Shown: one piece after another, positions 53,914-63,410 of the stretch
Layout: each line of letters begins with the position of its first letter
Position numbering within the stretch: the stretch's first letter is position 1
NCBI GenBank assembly: GCA_025765595.1
Contig: JAIVFH010000023.1
Location: 307,610-371,609, forward strand
DNA from: Obelidium mucronatum
Lineage: Eukaryota; Chytridiomycota; Chytridiomycetes; Chytridiales; Chytriomycetaceae
Length of the DNA stretch: 64,000 nt
Direction of reading: 5' to 3'
Position numbers and translations under genes: made by a program
The notes under the pieces: model-generated
Told to the model about the DNA's origin: nothing
The model's database searches: none
Seen by the model: the letters and a program-made list of their open reading frames with translations, nothing else

Positions 53914-55029
53914 TCAGTGCCAAAGTACCCTTTGCCATGTTCTCAGCTCCCATTGAGAATTTGCATTTAAGTAATCCCAAGGAAGAGGGGGTTTTCCTTC
54001 CTCACTAAATTCGTCAGGGATCAAATCCTGAACGTCTCCCAGTTGACTGTAGAGGAATGCATGGTTGTAGGAAGTACCCTGCACAAAATTCTCTCCATTC
54101 CGCTTCATGAGAGTAATCTCACCCACATAGATAAATAGAGTTTGAGCGTATAAGTACTCTGACTCGCTCAGCCTACAAGCAAACGCCAGGGCTGGCTTCA
54201 CACACTTGTAAAGCCATACCCTTTCCACTTCATCCCGTAGCATTGCCTCCCACACATATCGTAATGCGTATATATTTCTTTGAATGACCGAGAACAATAG
54301 GAGATTCATGCAATTCCCCAAGCGGCGGAAAACATCACCATCAATCTTGCTTTGTATCATATCAAAAGATGTGTCTGCTGCAATAGAGGACAATACAAGC
54401 AGCAGGCAACCTTCGTTCTTGCTTCCTCCAATACAGAGATGTCCATTGTTGAGTGGGTAGTGGGGTAGATTTCCATGATGGAGGCCAATTTCCCTGGGTG
54501 TAATCTCCACCAAGACTCCTTTCGTTTTAGGAAACCAATAAATGTGCCAGAGAGACTGAGCAATCTTGATTGGAATGATTGCTTCCTGACAAAAGATTCT
54601 TGATAGAACCCCCAGATGCAATTCCAGATTTGGCCTACCGCCAACTGTAACTAATAATTCAGGGCTTCTGATACTGTAATGGCGTCTTGCATAAGCCCTG
54701 GCAAATTGTGGGCTTCCGTATATTGAGTTGAAGATTGGGAATGATAGGATCCAGATGTTGGGGAGATCGCTGGTATCCAAATAGAGAAGGATTGACTGGC
54801 ACAACTCAGTGCTATTCAACACCCCTCTCATTGCGGGGTCTTGATCTTGGGAGGGAAAGAGGCCTGATGTGATGTCACCCAATTTGATTCGGTTTCCCCC
54901 CCAAGATCTAACAATGACTCAGGCATCTTCATGGTCTCCAGAAGGATGGCTACTCTGTCGATATAGTCTTGGGTGATGTGGTGCCCGTTGTTGCGGTCTG
55001 ATCTTTGCTGTCTTCTTTGTGTGTGCCAT
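53914..55029 (-). CDS. F-box-like protein of the island
   Basis: A two-exon model (54954-55029 and 53914-54863) keeps phase and gives about 341 residues. Exon 2 alone has no suitable ATG before residue 44, which is why the upstream ATG at 55029 was joined to it; the splice is unproven. An F-box-like segment is visible (NSTELCQSILLYLDTSDLPNIW; FPIFNSIYGSPQFARAYARRHY). The rest is mainly helical (FRRLGNCMNLLLFSVIQRNIYALRYVWEAML; KCVKPALAFACRLSESEYLYAQTL). Fungi often have large F-box families that select ubiquitination targets. The first residues, MAHTKKTAK, resemble the histone H3 tail, probably by chance. The start lies 12 bases from a copy of the palindromic repeat. Confidence 0.5.
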
Positions 55030-55040
55030 TTTAAGAAACA

Positions 55041-55071
55041 AAAATTAACGCCGTCAGACGGCGTTAATTTT
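55041..55071. repeat. GC-rich palindrome, copy 1
   Basis: AAAATTAACGCCGTC and its exact reverse complement meet around a central A/T base, a perfect 15-bp inverted repeat. The same core recurs at least four more times in the next 1.8 kb. Confidence 0.9.
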
Positions 55072-55580
55072 ATTGATAAATCAAATCGACACCAACTGAC
55101 TTTGTTTCAACCTCCCAACTTTTATTGAATTTCAAAAATGCTATTTTGACACTCACACAAAGTCCTCTGTTTGTTCATAATAATAAAGCAAATCTTATTT
55201 CCAAATAATGAACGAATCATCTCGGTTTCTTCGACATCGGCCGCAAAACTTCCATACACATCTCAATGGTGATTTGAATTGTCCCTGTTGACCTGGTATC
55301 TATTAACAAACCCAATTAGCGAAGATGATGCAATTATTATTCAAAACAACCTAGCGGCTACAAAGATGATGCCGTTCAACGCCCAAATCGGTCAGCGAAT
55401 AACCAACAGTTTCGGTCAGAATTGACACGACGGTTAGCAGCGGTTTGTTGTTGTCGCCGATGTCTTTGATATCTTCGGTCGAAGTCGCTGCGAGCAACGC
55501 CCGCAAGCAGTCGCTGCGCGACGCTGCGGTAGAGTGCGTTGTCCGCCTGGTTTGTTTGGTGATTGGTGTTTTTTTATGGT
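55072..55580. other. gene-fragment stretch between palindrome copies
   Basis: About 500 bases with no intact gene. The minus strand at 55351-55560 reads a helical peptide-like fragment (DCLRALLAATSTEDIKDIGD; LLTVVSILTETVGYSL) that runs into a palindrome copy and is then lost. It looks like a broken piece of a gene I cannot name. Confidence 0.35.
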
Positions 55581-55582
55581 CA

Positions 55583-55616
55583 ATAAAAATAACGCCGTCT
55601 GACGGCGTTATTTTAT
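55583..55616. repeat. GC-rich palindrome, copy 2
   Basis: AATAACGCCGTCTGACGGCGTTATT core with AT-rich flanks. The flanking phrases TTTTATGGTCAATAAAA and GTTCACAAAATGCCAACAAAA also surround copy 3, so the repeat unit is larger than the palindrome itself. Confidence 0.88.
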
Positions 55617-55891
55617 TTCGTTCACAAAATGCCAACAAAATGCCGCAATGTGATTTGGGAAAGAGTCTTGTCAAACTGCACATGACCGTCAACGGAGTAG
55701 TTGGTACTTCCAGCAGTCAGCAGTGGGACAGTAAACTCAGCTGGCTTGAAATACTTTCCACCGCCGACTTTAACAGTGTGTGTGTGTGTGGCTGTTTTTA
55801 TGTGGAAGTCGCCGCCGCGCAGCAGCGCAAGGTGCACCGCGTCCATTCCATTAGTAAGCCATTACTAATCCTCTTTCTTTCTTGCTGACAG

Positions 55892-56165
55892 ATCGAGCTC
55901 GAACGCGTCGAAGACGTCGAAGACAGAAAAGTCGCACACGAGCGGGAACTCGAGGGCAAGGAGTTCAAGGACGCCTTTGTCACTGATGCATTCAAGAAGC
56001 ACAAGGACGACATGCGCAAGCTGGAAGAGGAGGAAGAGCGGCGCCGCCCGCCGTCGACGATGCGACGGACGCCGACAGCGACACGGCGACGGGCGAACTC
56101 CGGCGCGACGAGTCCGCGGACGGCGCCGCCTCGTGCGCCGCGGCGGCGGCGTCGACAGTGAGGCT
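55892..56165 (+). pseudogene. exon fragment resembling NSRP1/CCDC55 splicing regulator
   Basis: After an acceptor-like TTGCTGACAG, the plus strand reads IELERVEDVEDRKVAHEREL, then EGKEFKDAFVTDAFKKHKDD and a Glu-rich run. This parallels the conserved core of nuclear speckle splicing regulatory protein 1 (REREMEKGEFDDKEAFVTSAYKKK type). Shortly after the Glu run the acidic continuation (DDATDADSDTATGELRRDES) is only found in another frame, so the fragment is broken. No start, earlier exons or end are present. Confidence 0.5.
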
Positions 56166-56429
56166 TGAAAAAATTAAGCAAAACTTCTTCACCAACTTAC
56201 ATTTCGAGTCGTACAATTCATGGTATTGTTGAGCACTGGTACGAGGTCGGCTTGTTTGGCTGCAGCCAGAAACTTGCGTCTAGGCACCTGCTCCTGGTCC
56301 TTCAGCAGGAAGCTGCGCAGCTGCTCAATGCCGTAGGCGCCTTCCGCCACTGTCGAGCACACGTCGGACTGCTCGAAGTCGGACGTGGTTGGTGTTTGTT
56401 TATGGTCAATAGGTGTTTGTTTATGGTCA

Positions 56430-56464
56430 ATAAAATTAACGCCGTCTGACGGCGTTATTTTATT
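56430..56464. repeat. GC-rich palindrome, copy 3
   Basis: Same core, AACGCCGTCTGACGGCGTT, with flanks almost identical to copy 2 (TTATGGTCAATAAAA before; TTTGTTCACAAAATGCCAAC after). Confidence 0.88.
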
Positions 56465-56659
56465 TTGTTCACAAAATGCCAACAAAATGCCGCAATCCCA
56501 AGGCCAAGGAAGCTAAAGCCCAAGGTCACGGCAACTGAATCAGTGGCGCTTCATTGGCCGCCGAAACGGAGATTGTATATTATTAAATTAAATATTACAA
56601 TGCATCTCCGACGCCACCACCACATGCAACGCCTTCGTCTGCACGCTCTGGTGGTGGTT

Positions 56660-56745
56660 TAATGCCGTCTGACGGCGCAAACGGCATGAATTTTATTTTA
56701 TTCACAATGTAATGACCAAATTAATGCCAGCTGACGGCGGTAATC
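56660..56745. repeat. two degenerate copies of the palindrome core
   Basis: TAATGCCGTCTGACGGCGCAAACGG (from ~56660) and TTAATGCCAGCTGACGGCGGTAATC (from ~56720) keep most of the core but are imperfect, as expected of older copies. Confidence 0.7.
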
Positions 56746-56779
56746 ATTTAGTTCAATTTGAATCATTCATTATTTTTAT

Positions 56780-56815
56780 CAATAAAAATTAACGCCGTCT
56801 GACGGCGTTAATTTT
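56780..56815. repeat. GC-rich palindrome, copy 4 (full)
   Basis: AAAAATTAACGCCGTCTGACGGCGTTAATTTTT, a perfect inverted repeat of 16 bp per arm, again preceded by a TCAATAAAA phrase. Confidence 0.9.
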
Positions 56816-57162
56816 TTTTTTTTGTTGATTTTGCTCAAACTGCAAACTGACGCCACGCCATCTAACGTGCTGGCTGCGTCCCGTCTATTCTTGTTCGTTA
56901 TGGAAAGTGACACACCTTGATGGAAGAAAGGGACATTAAGAGGGAAGTCTGTGATCGCCTGTACATTATTAAATAAATTCAAAAGTATATTCAAATCATT
57001 CAAATCTGCGGAAAGAAGATCACTCAAAAATAACTCTGGCAAATTGGATTCACCAAAAAAATCCCAAGGTTTGGTGTGTTGTGCCAGCATCACGTTCTTG
57101 GCTAAACTACACGACCAATCAAAGCAGGTTTCTTTATTGTTCTTTATCGACAGAAAGCAACA

Positions 57163-59880
57163 ATGAACCAAGGTACAGGGGTGTTTGAATGAGTGATCTT
57201 GATTGGATCACACCTTTGACACTTGATTGTTTACAAACAGGATCATCTTCCACCTCAAATGTGTCAGCCACTTCATTGACTTTGGCAAACGACGTTGATG
57301 AACAGCGTTTGTATCTTCCTTTTGTTTTTTTGGGCATCTACAACAATGCCATGATCTAACATATACATCCACACCCACACCCCAACATACAGGTTTGTAT
57401 TTTGTTGAAAATGTACTCAGTAGCATGGCAAATGTCCAAAACCCCGATGGTGGAATTTTGGATTTCATGGTTGATTTTTGGAAAAAGGTTGATAACAGTG
57501 TTGGAAAGTTGACGGAACACACAAACACATTGATGTTGATCATCCTCATGTTTGGACACATGACAAAGGTTCTTGATTTTCTGGAACCCAGCAAACGTAC
57601 TACAAACAGATCTGGATCTGGAGCCGTTGTCACATTTCAGGCCTCTCAAAACGCGTACCAAATGTTGACCAAAGAAACATCGGCAAGCAAAGCAACTAGA
57701 GCCAATAAGGCAAGTGGAAACAATCACATGTATTTTACAGATAATAAACATATTTAACCTTCTAAATAGATTGCTGTTATGTTGCAACTTCTGATCAACA
57801 ACAAGATTGAACCATTCGCCGCCTTGGATCTCTGTATAAAACGTGATAAGTCTGTAATAGATTCCCTCACCCCAAGGGATATTGCAACGCGATTAGCCAA
57901 AGATTCAAGGGCTATTCTCATGGCCTTTGAGAAACTGTTGCCTGAAGGGAGTGTTATCAACAGCAAGACGGTTGATAAGTTGTATTCAGTCCTTATTGAA
58001 TTAGAACAGGATGATTGGGATGTTGCGGATTTTGAGGCGTTGGTCAGCGCAAAATTGAGTTCTATACAACCACGGGTACAAAGACAACAGGTAAGATATC
58101 ATTTTAATCATCAAAATGCCTTCTCCACTTTCGTTCAATTTTATTTCAAAATTAAAACCCAGGCTCCCGAATCCTATCACATTATTGGGGGTGATGGGGG
58201 AGGAAGAAGAAAACCCAAGAGAAAGGCAGCTTCCTCCAGCTCTCCATCACAAGCAAAACCTCCAACAAAACGAGTAATAGAGGACACCACAAGTGAATCG
58301 GAAGGCGGTGGTGATGGTGGGGGGGATCCTAAGGGGAAACAGACAGGTCCCCCAAAGGGGAAGGGGAAGGGGAGGGAGAAAGCTGCTCCCAAGGAGCAGG
58401 AGATAAATGAAATTGAAGAGGGTGAAGACTTTTATTATGGGGGAAACAGTCCGTATAACTCCAAAGCAAGGGGGCGAGATTCGCGCCAAAAGGAAAAGGA
58501 GTATTCTGTAGAGGACATGGAGCTAATCAAGGAATTGCTACAGACCAAAGAGAGCAGGAACTACAAAGCCACCACACAGATGACTCAGCATACTTTGATC
58601 GCAATGATTTGGAATTTAGAAACGATACGAATTCATCTTTGACATCAACGGCTTTTGTGCCAACAGTTTCGTATGAAACCCAAGTGTGAGGCTGAAGGAG
58701 GATGTTGTTCACTTCTAAATCCATTCTTACTGACAGAGTCGTTATTTTTCCAAGAACGGGAACAAACCAAGTTACTATCCACAAGGAAGACTTGGAGCGG
58801 TTACAGGAAGGGGAATTCCTGAATGATACTTTAATCGAATTCTATATACGGTGGGGCTGGAGGACCAAACTTCTTTTTTCTCATCTTTCCTTTCCTTGGA
58901 AATACTTACTTTTTGCTTCAATTTTGTCAGATACACCACCTTAACGTATAACAGCGATCGACTGGACAAGTTTCATATTTTCAACACATTCTTTTTCCAA
59001 ACATTAACAACAAAAGACCAGGGTGCTGAGTAAGTTTGCTAATTCTTTCTTTTGAATTCAAAAAAAACGCCGACTTTTAATCTGCCAGGAAACTTACCAT
59101 TGCCCATACATATAAAAAACTTCAACGATGGACACGAAAAATAGATATATTCAAGAAGCGATTCTTGATTATACCCATCAATGAGCGCATTCATTGGTAT
59201 TTGACTGTGATTTGGAAACCAGGAGCCATTTTGGCCAAGGAACCTGATTCAAAGGCAGCAGATGCAGTGATTGTTTTGGATGATGATGATGATGATGGCG
59301 GGTCAGTGATTGTCGAAAACACGGTTGGCTTGGAACAGAAAACTAAAGACGCGGGAGACAAGTTGAGTTGTACTTACAAGTTGGCAATTGGTGCAATATC
59401 CTTACACCAATCTCAGCTGCACTATTTTTATTTTCGACTCCTTGGCAGGAAAACACCCTCACGTTGGGACAAATTTGGTCGCTTATTTGGCGGCTGAAGC
59501 AAAGGATAAACTTAATTGCAGCACTATCAAAGAGACGCCAACAGTGATTTATGCAAAGGTTTGCTTTTTATTTTGAGAGGCCGCCGGTATTGATTGATAT
59601 AAATCATAATAGGTACAGCATCAGAAAAACTTTTGCGACTGTGGATTGTTTCTGCTTCATTACATTGCTGTGATGCTCAGATGTCCCGATAAAGTCTCGT
59701 CTGCCATTATGGTAATTTTGGTAGTAGTTCTTTGCATTATTTTTTCTCAATTCATTTTTTGTCTAGAACGGAGAGCCTTTGAATACAGCCGAGTTTGGGA
59801 CGTTGCTTGAAATACGAGCAATACGGCAGTTTATGAAGAACAAATTGGGAGAGCTCATTGCTACAGGCACACAAGAATAA
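57163..59880 (+). CDS. Ulp1/SENP-type SUMO protease with long disordered N-terminus
   Basis: A gene of about a dozen exons; start 57163 is tentative (a 10-base first exon). The middle introns are clearer. One, after SKATRANK, uses a GC donor (AAG|GCAAGT) and resumes at IAVMLQLL. Residues before the protease are helical, then charged and low-complexity (GGRRKPKRKAASSSSPSQ; GEDFYYGGNSPYNSKARGRD). The C48 domain follows: VTIHKEDLERLQEGEFLNDTLIEFY, FHIFNTFFFQTL, IDIFKKRFLIIPINERIHWYLTVIWKPG (catalytic His), IFIFDSLAGKHP (Asp) and HQKNFCDCGLFLLHY (Gln and Cys). All catalytic residues are present. An acidic insert (DDDDDDGGS) sits after the His strand. Such proteases remove SUMO-like modifiers and are also carried by several eukaryotic DNA transposons. 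Confidence 0.83.
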
Positions 59881-59889
59881 AAATCTTTC

Positions 59890-60222
59890 TCATGCATTTG
59901 ATTTAAAATGTATGCAAATTGCAATTGGTGGGAAGCTTGTTTTGTTTCCAGCCAGTTGTTTGCCCCAACCAAGGTGAGTAGCCTTGGTCCCTCTTTTCTT
60001 TAAATCTTGCTTGATTACACTCAAGGATCTCACCCATTTGGAGAGCATTGATCGATTAATGTTCAGGCTTGATGCTACCCTGCTTAGTGCCCCAGTTCGT
60101 TGTAGACGTGCTTGCGGATTCTCCTTTTGCAATACATTAGCCAGACTCAAGACCTGATTGACTGCTTTTTCTTTGTACTTGAGGCTGTATTGCTTTCTCA
60201 GTGATTGAGGGGGGTGTTTCAT
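59890..60222 (-). CDS. small helix-turn-helix protein, transposase-like fragment
   Basis: A 110-residue frame with ATG at 60222. The N-terminal half reads LRKQYSLKYKEKAVNQVLSL and ALSRVASSLNINRSMLSKWV, the spacing of a pogo/CENP-B-like or Brinker-like DNA-binding helix-turn-helix. There is no catalytic domain. It is convergent with the protease gene and ends 10 bases after it. It may be the stump of a transposase or a stand-alone DNA-binding protein. Confidence 0.45.
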   Translation of the reverse strand: MKHPPQSLRKQYSLKYKEKAVNQVLSLANVLQKENPQARLQRTGALSRVASSLNINRSMLSKWVRSLSVIKQDLKKRGTKATHLGWGKQLAGNKTSFPPIAICIHFKSNA

Positions 60223-60968
60223 GTCAGTTTCTTGACAATTGTTTTTGTTTCTTCTTTTGTGTAAAAGACTTTAGTTACTTCGTAATCCCGTGAGATCTCC
60301 TGAAAGAAATAAACTTTTTACCCGAAGTACATTGTAGTTTCACGGAATTGCAAAGAAAGAAATAAGCCCTTCATTGAAATTGGTCTTGAACTCTAGGGCC
60401 CTCTGTTCATCGCCGTAACTCGCGAATCTTCCAGGAGTACAAATTTTCACTGTGAGGTTATGTACGGTGGTTATGGGAAGTGAAGAAAGTTTTATGGAAC
60501 GTTTGGAAAGACCATGTTGAAGCAAGACACTATGAATGAGGAAAGAGGGGAAACATGAACGAGACTTTCTTCCTCTAAGTTTAATTGAAAATACCCGTAA
60601 AGTAAAGGTGGAAGAAGGTGATCTTTTTCATCTCACTGCTTGTCATCTCACAAGATGAATTCCTTTCTTTCACCTCATTTTCCTGAAAAATCGTAATACC
60701 TTTCTTTCTTTTCGTCGGATCTAGACAAACAAAGTGGCTGGGGAATTTCCCCGTGTAGGATACTCATTTGGACAAGATATGCTTTCTTGTGTTTTGGGAA
60801 AGGGAGAGGGGAGAGGGAAAAGTCTCGTGCCTCCTTTTTTTTGATGAATGGCTCAGGGAGGTTCTGGGTGACAGAGGTGGGTTGCACACAATGTTTGTTT
60901 GTCTTTCTGTTAAAAAGAGATAATCATTGTTATCTTCCAAAAACAAGTGACGTTGAAGAAACCGCAAG
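60223..60968. other. gene-poor stretch with a 3'-UTR-like repeat
   Basis: About 745 bases without a recognisable gene. The segment at ~60296-60362 (CTCCTGAAAGAAATAAACTTTTTACCC...GTAGTTTCACGGAATTGC) nearly repeats the sequence just after the LRR gene stop (~61889-61960). It is probably the remnant of the 3' end of an older copy of that gene. Confidence 0.5.
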
Positions 60969-61862
60969 ATGGACGGTTGCAAGGACTTAAAAGTTCGGCT
61001 GTCTGGCCTTCCGGTGGAGGTGGTGGAACAAGTACTCAGCTGGGTCCATCCTCGCGCGGCCATGAAACTTCGATTGCTCTCACGGTCCTTCTATGCATGT
61101 TTATCCAGTCGATCTTTCTGGGTGAAAAACTTTCTTCGCTTCCCTCCAAAGCTTTTCATGGGTATTTTGAACGCCTGTGATTTTCTGTTTTTTCCAGTTG
61201 GGTATCAAGAAGCACTTGCTTCGCGGGTTGGGGATAAAGTAACAAAAATCAATTGGTTCGGGCTACAAGAGGGAAAGACTGCAAACATCCCAAACTGCAT
61301 CAACCAATTTTCTCTTCTTCAGAGCTTATCCATTTGTGGCGTGAAGATGTTGGGTGGAATTCCAAAAGAAATCGGAGACTTAACCAACCTGAAAGGGCTA
61401 TTTCTTGGATCCAATCACTTGACTGGCGAAATACCAGACTCGCTTGGATGTTTATTGAATTGCAAAATTTTGAATTTGGCTGACAACAGTCTTACTGGGA
61501 TGATTCCTGGTTCCCTTGGAAACCTGTTGAAATTGAAAGATTTGATCTTGTATAGCAATCTGTTGACAGGGCCCATTTCACCCGCGTTAGGCAGTCTGAA
61601 ATCGCTGGAGAATCTCTTTTTGTCTAATAACTTTTTGACTGGCCCTATTCCTGAGAGTCTGGCTTCTCTGGGGCGGCTTGGAAATTTGTGGCTCGACAAA
61701 AATCGCTTGACTGGAACGATCCCAGAGAGTTTCTCTCAAATGAGACACCTGAATACTTTCGTTTTCGATAAAACCCCAGAGCTTATACTTTCACCAGTTC
61801 TCGAGGCTGGACTCCGGGCTAATGGAGTTGTTGATAGATTTGCCAACTTCATAATCTCATAA
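60969..61862 (+). CDS. F-box protein with plant-type leucine-rich repeats
   Basis: A single exon of 297 residues. An F-box opens the protein (LKVRLSGLPVEVVEQVLSWV; AMKLRLLSRSFYACLSSRSFW). From about residue 105 there are at least six tandem ~24-residue LRRs of the plant-specific type, with consensus L-x-x-L-x-L-x-x-N-x-L-T-G-x-I-P-x-x-L-G. Clear examples are NHLTGEIPDSLGCL, NSLTGMIPGSLGNL, NLLTGPISPALGSL, NFLTGPIPESLASL and NRLTGTIPESFSQM. The F-box would dock onto Skp1 in an SCF ubiquitin ligase while the LRRs choose targets. The combination with plant-type LRRs is seen in chytrids, by recollection. Confidence 0.83.
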   Translation: MDGCKDLKVRLSGLPVEVVEQVLSWVHPRAAMKLRLLSRSFYACLSSRSFWVKNFLRFPPKLFMGILNACDFLFFPVGYQEALASRVGDKVTKINWFGLQEGKTANIPNCINQFSLLQSLSICGVKMLGGIPKEIGDLTNLKGLFLGSNHLTGEIPDSLGCLLNCKILNLADNSLTGMIPGSLGNLLKLKDLILYSNLLTGPISPALGSLKSLENLFLSNNFLTGPIPESLASLGRLGNLWLDKNRLTGTIPESFSQMRHLNTFVFDKTPELILSPVLEAGLRANGVVDRFANFIIS

Positions 61863-61884
61863 GTGGGTTGTTGGGATGAATTGA

Positions 61885-61962
61885 TCTCCTGAAAGCCTTC
61901 CCTGAAAGAAATAAAACTTTTTACCCAAAGTACTGAATATTGTAGTTTCATGGAATTGCTTT
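61885..61962. repeat. 3'-flank repeat of the LRR gene (second copy)
   Basis: CCTGAAAGAAATAAAACTTTTTACCCAAAGTACTGAATATTGTAGTTTCATGGAATTGC matches ~60300-60360 with a few changes and one 5-base insertion. The pair flanks the LRR gene as direct repeats. Confidence 0.7.
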
Positions 61963-62064
61963 CAAACAAAGCAGACTACAAGCGCTTCTATGAGCGTGAA
62001 AAAAATACTTACAAACTACATAATATATTACAAAAAGCTATAGAACAAAATTCAATCAATTGAA

Positions 62065-63261
62065 TTATGACAGTCCATTTTCATGCTCGAAATTCTTCTC
62101 CATCACCTCCTCTTCCTTCTTCTTGTATATCTTGTCCACCAATGACCGAATATCACTGAAAAACACTTGTCGAAACTCTTGCTGAAACAATAGAATCACT
62201 GATAGCGTCAAAAGTGGATCGAAAGCGGGTATCACAGACGCAGCAAACAAGAGCCACGTTGTTCGAAGAGAGAGCTGAAAAAAATTGGGATTCCATATCG
62301 ACAGATACATCATGACTATGCTTGGAGCGTATAAAGATAGTTGGAATACGGACATGAAGATGCATCGGAGCAACACGGACCTTGTTTTTAAGCAGCAAAA
62401 TTTTAACTTCATTTTTGACTTGGCTGGTCAATATCTTTGTACATTACCGATGAAGCCGTGTCCGAGTATTTAAGGCTCTATTCTCGGACCATCTGGCCTC
62501 AGGGTCGTCGTAAATATCGGCAATCAAGAAGTAAGTGTTTTCGTAGACAACACATATTGCCAAGGAAATCAGCGGAAAAAAAGGAGATTCCAATAATAAA
62601 CAGGACGCCATAAGCTTCGCCTGGCCTCAGTACATAGCCTTCGGTTTCGTTGCCAGTAACAGGGATACCCAACGGTAAAAAGTCCCAGCTCACAAGACCA
62701 TCCTGAAAAAAGTAGTTTCACATTTTAGAAAACCCGCAGCCACCATATTCTTGGGGAAAAAGTTGATTTTTCTCTCACATAGATTATGAACGATGTGATA
62801 AACATGCACCAGAAAGGTATCCCACAACACGCCGCCACCCCCAAAATCCACACCCAAGATAAGCGCTGTTTCCATCGAACCAAGCAATGCCGCTCCATCG
62901 ATAGCAATAGATTCCCCGTAAACAATATAGTCAGAAGAAGGTATCCCAGGCAAGACAGGCAATCGGCAGTTATCGGATCATGAAGAACCTTGACTGTATG
63001 GAATGCATCATAGACCCACAGCTCATCGACAACCACCATATACACGCCATTGAGTACTGAAGCGACAATCATGAGAATCACAATCGCTGCAATGTTGTTT
63101 TCTGTTGACAATAGCTCTTTGCGATGTCGAAAGACAGACACCAGGACACATAGATTTGCAAAGACTCCAATGGAACAGACGCCTGATGCTATATGTGATG
63201 CTTTGACGTTGATGTCTAAAAAGAAGCCGTAGAGTGGATCTTCTGGAAGACTTGCGTTCAT
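62065..63261 (-). pseudogene. rhodopsin-like 7TM receptor gene with single-base frameshift
   Basis: Three exons (62779-63261, 62448-62702, 62065-62380). Seven hydrophobic segments are visible: VCSIGVFANLCVLVSVF, AIVILMIVASVLNGVYMVVV, LGYLLLTILFTGNLLLSMERH (ERH at the DRY position), WVWILGVAACCGIPFWCMFI, VLFIIGISFF/PLISLAICVVYEN, CIFMSVFQLSLYAPSIVMMYL and LFAASVIPAFDPLLTLSVILLF. Exon 2 is 255 nt where 254 is needed. A T7 run (A7 at ~62576-62582 on the plus strand) shifts the frame inside TM5, and T6 would restore GISFFPLISLAICVVYENTYF. The neighbouring paralogue reads through the same site (GMSYFLIVSLVICGIYENSYF). Either a disabled receptor or a sequencing insertion. Ligand unknown. Confidence 0.78.
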
Positions 63262-63410
63262 GGTTTCACTTAGAATTTATTTTTATCAGTAATACCCCTT
63301 TTTTTCCCCCAACCAAGCCCAAATCGGATTAATGCTTTTATTTTAATTTTTTTTGTACATGCATGTATAAAAGAAAGGGACATAGAAAAAAAACGACACT
63401 CAAGCCTTGT

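Noticed and set aside
55041..56816. Palindromes as bacterial-type terminators or a CRISPR array
   Set aside because: Spacing is irregular, there are no uniform spacers, the host is eukaryotic, and longer shared flanks point to a dispersed repeat.
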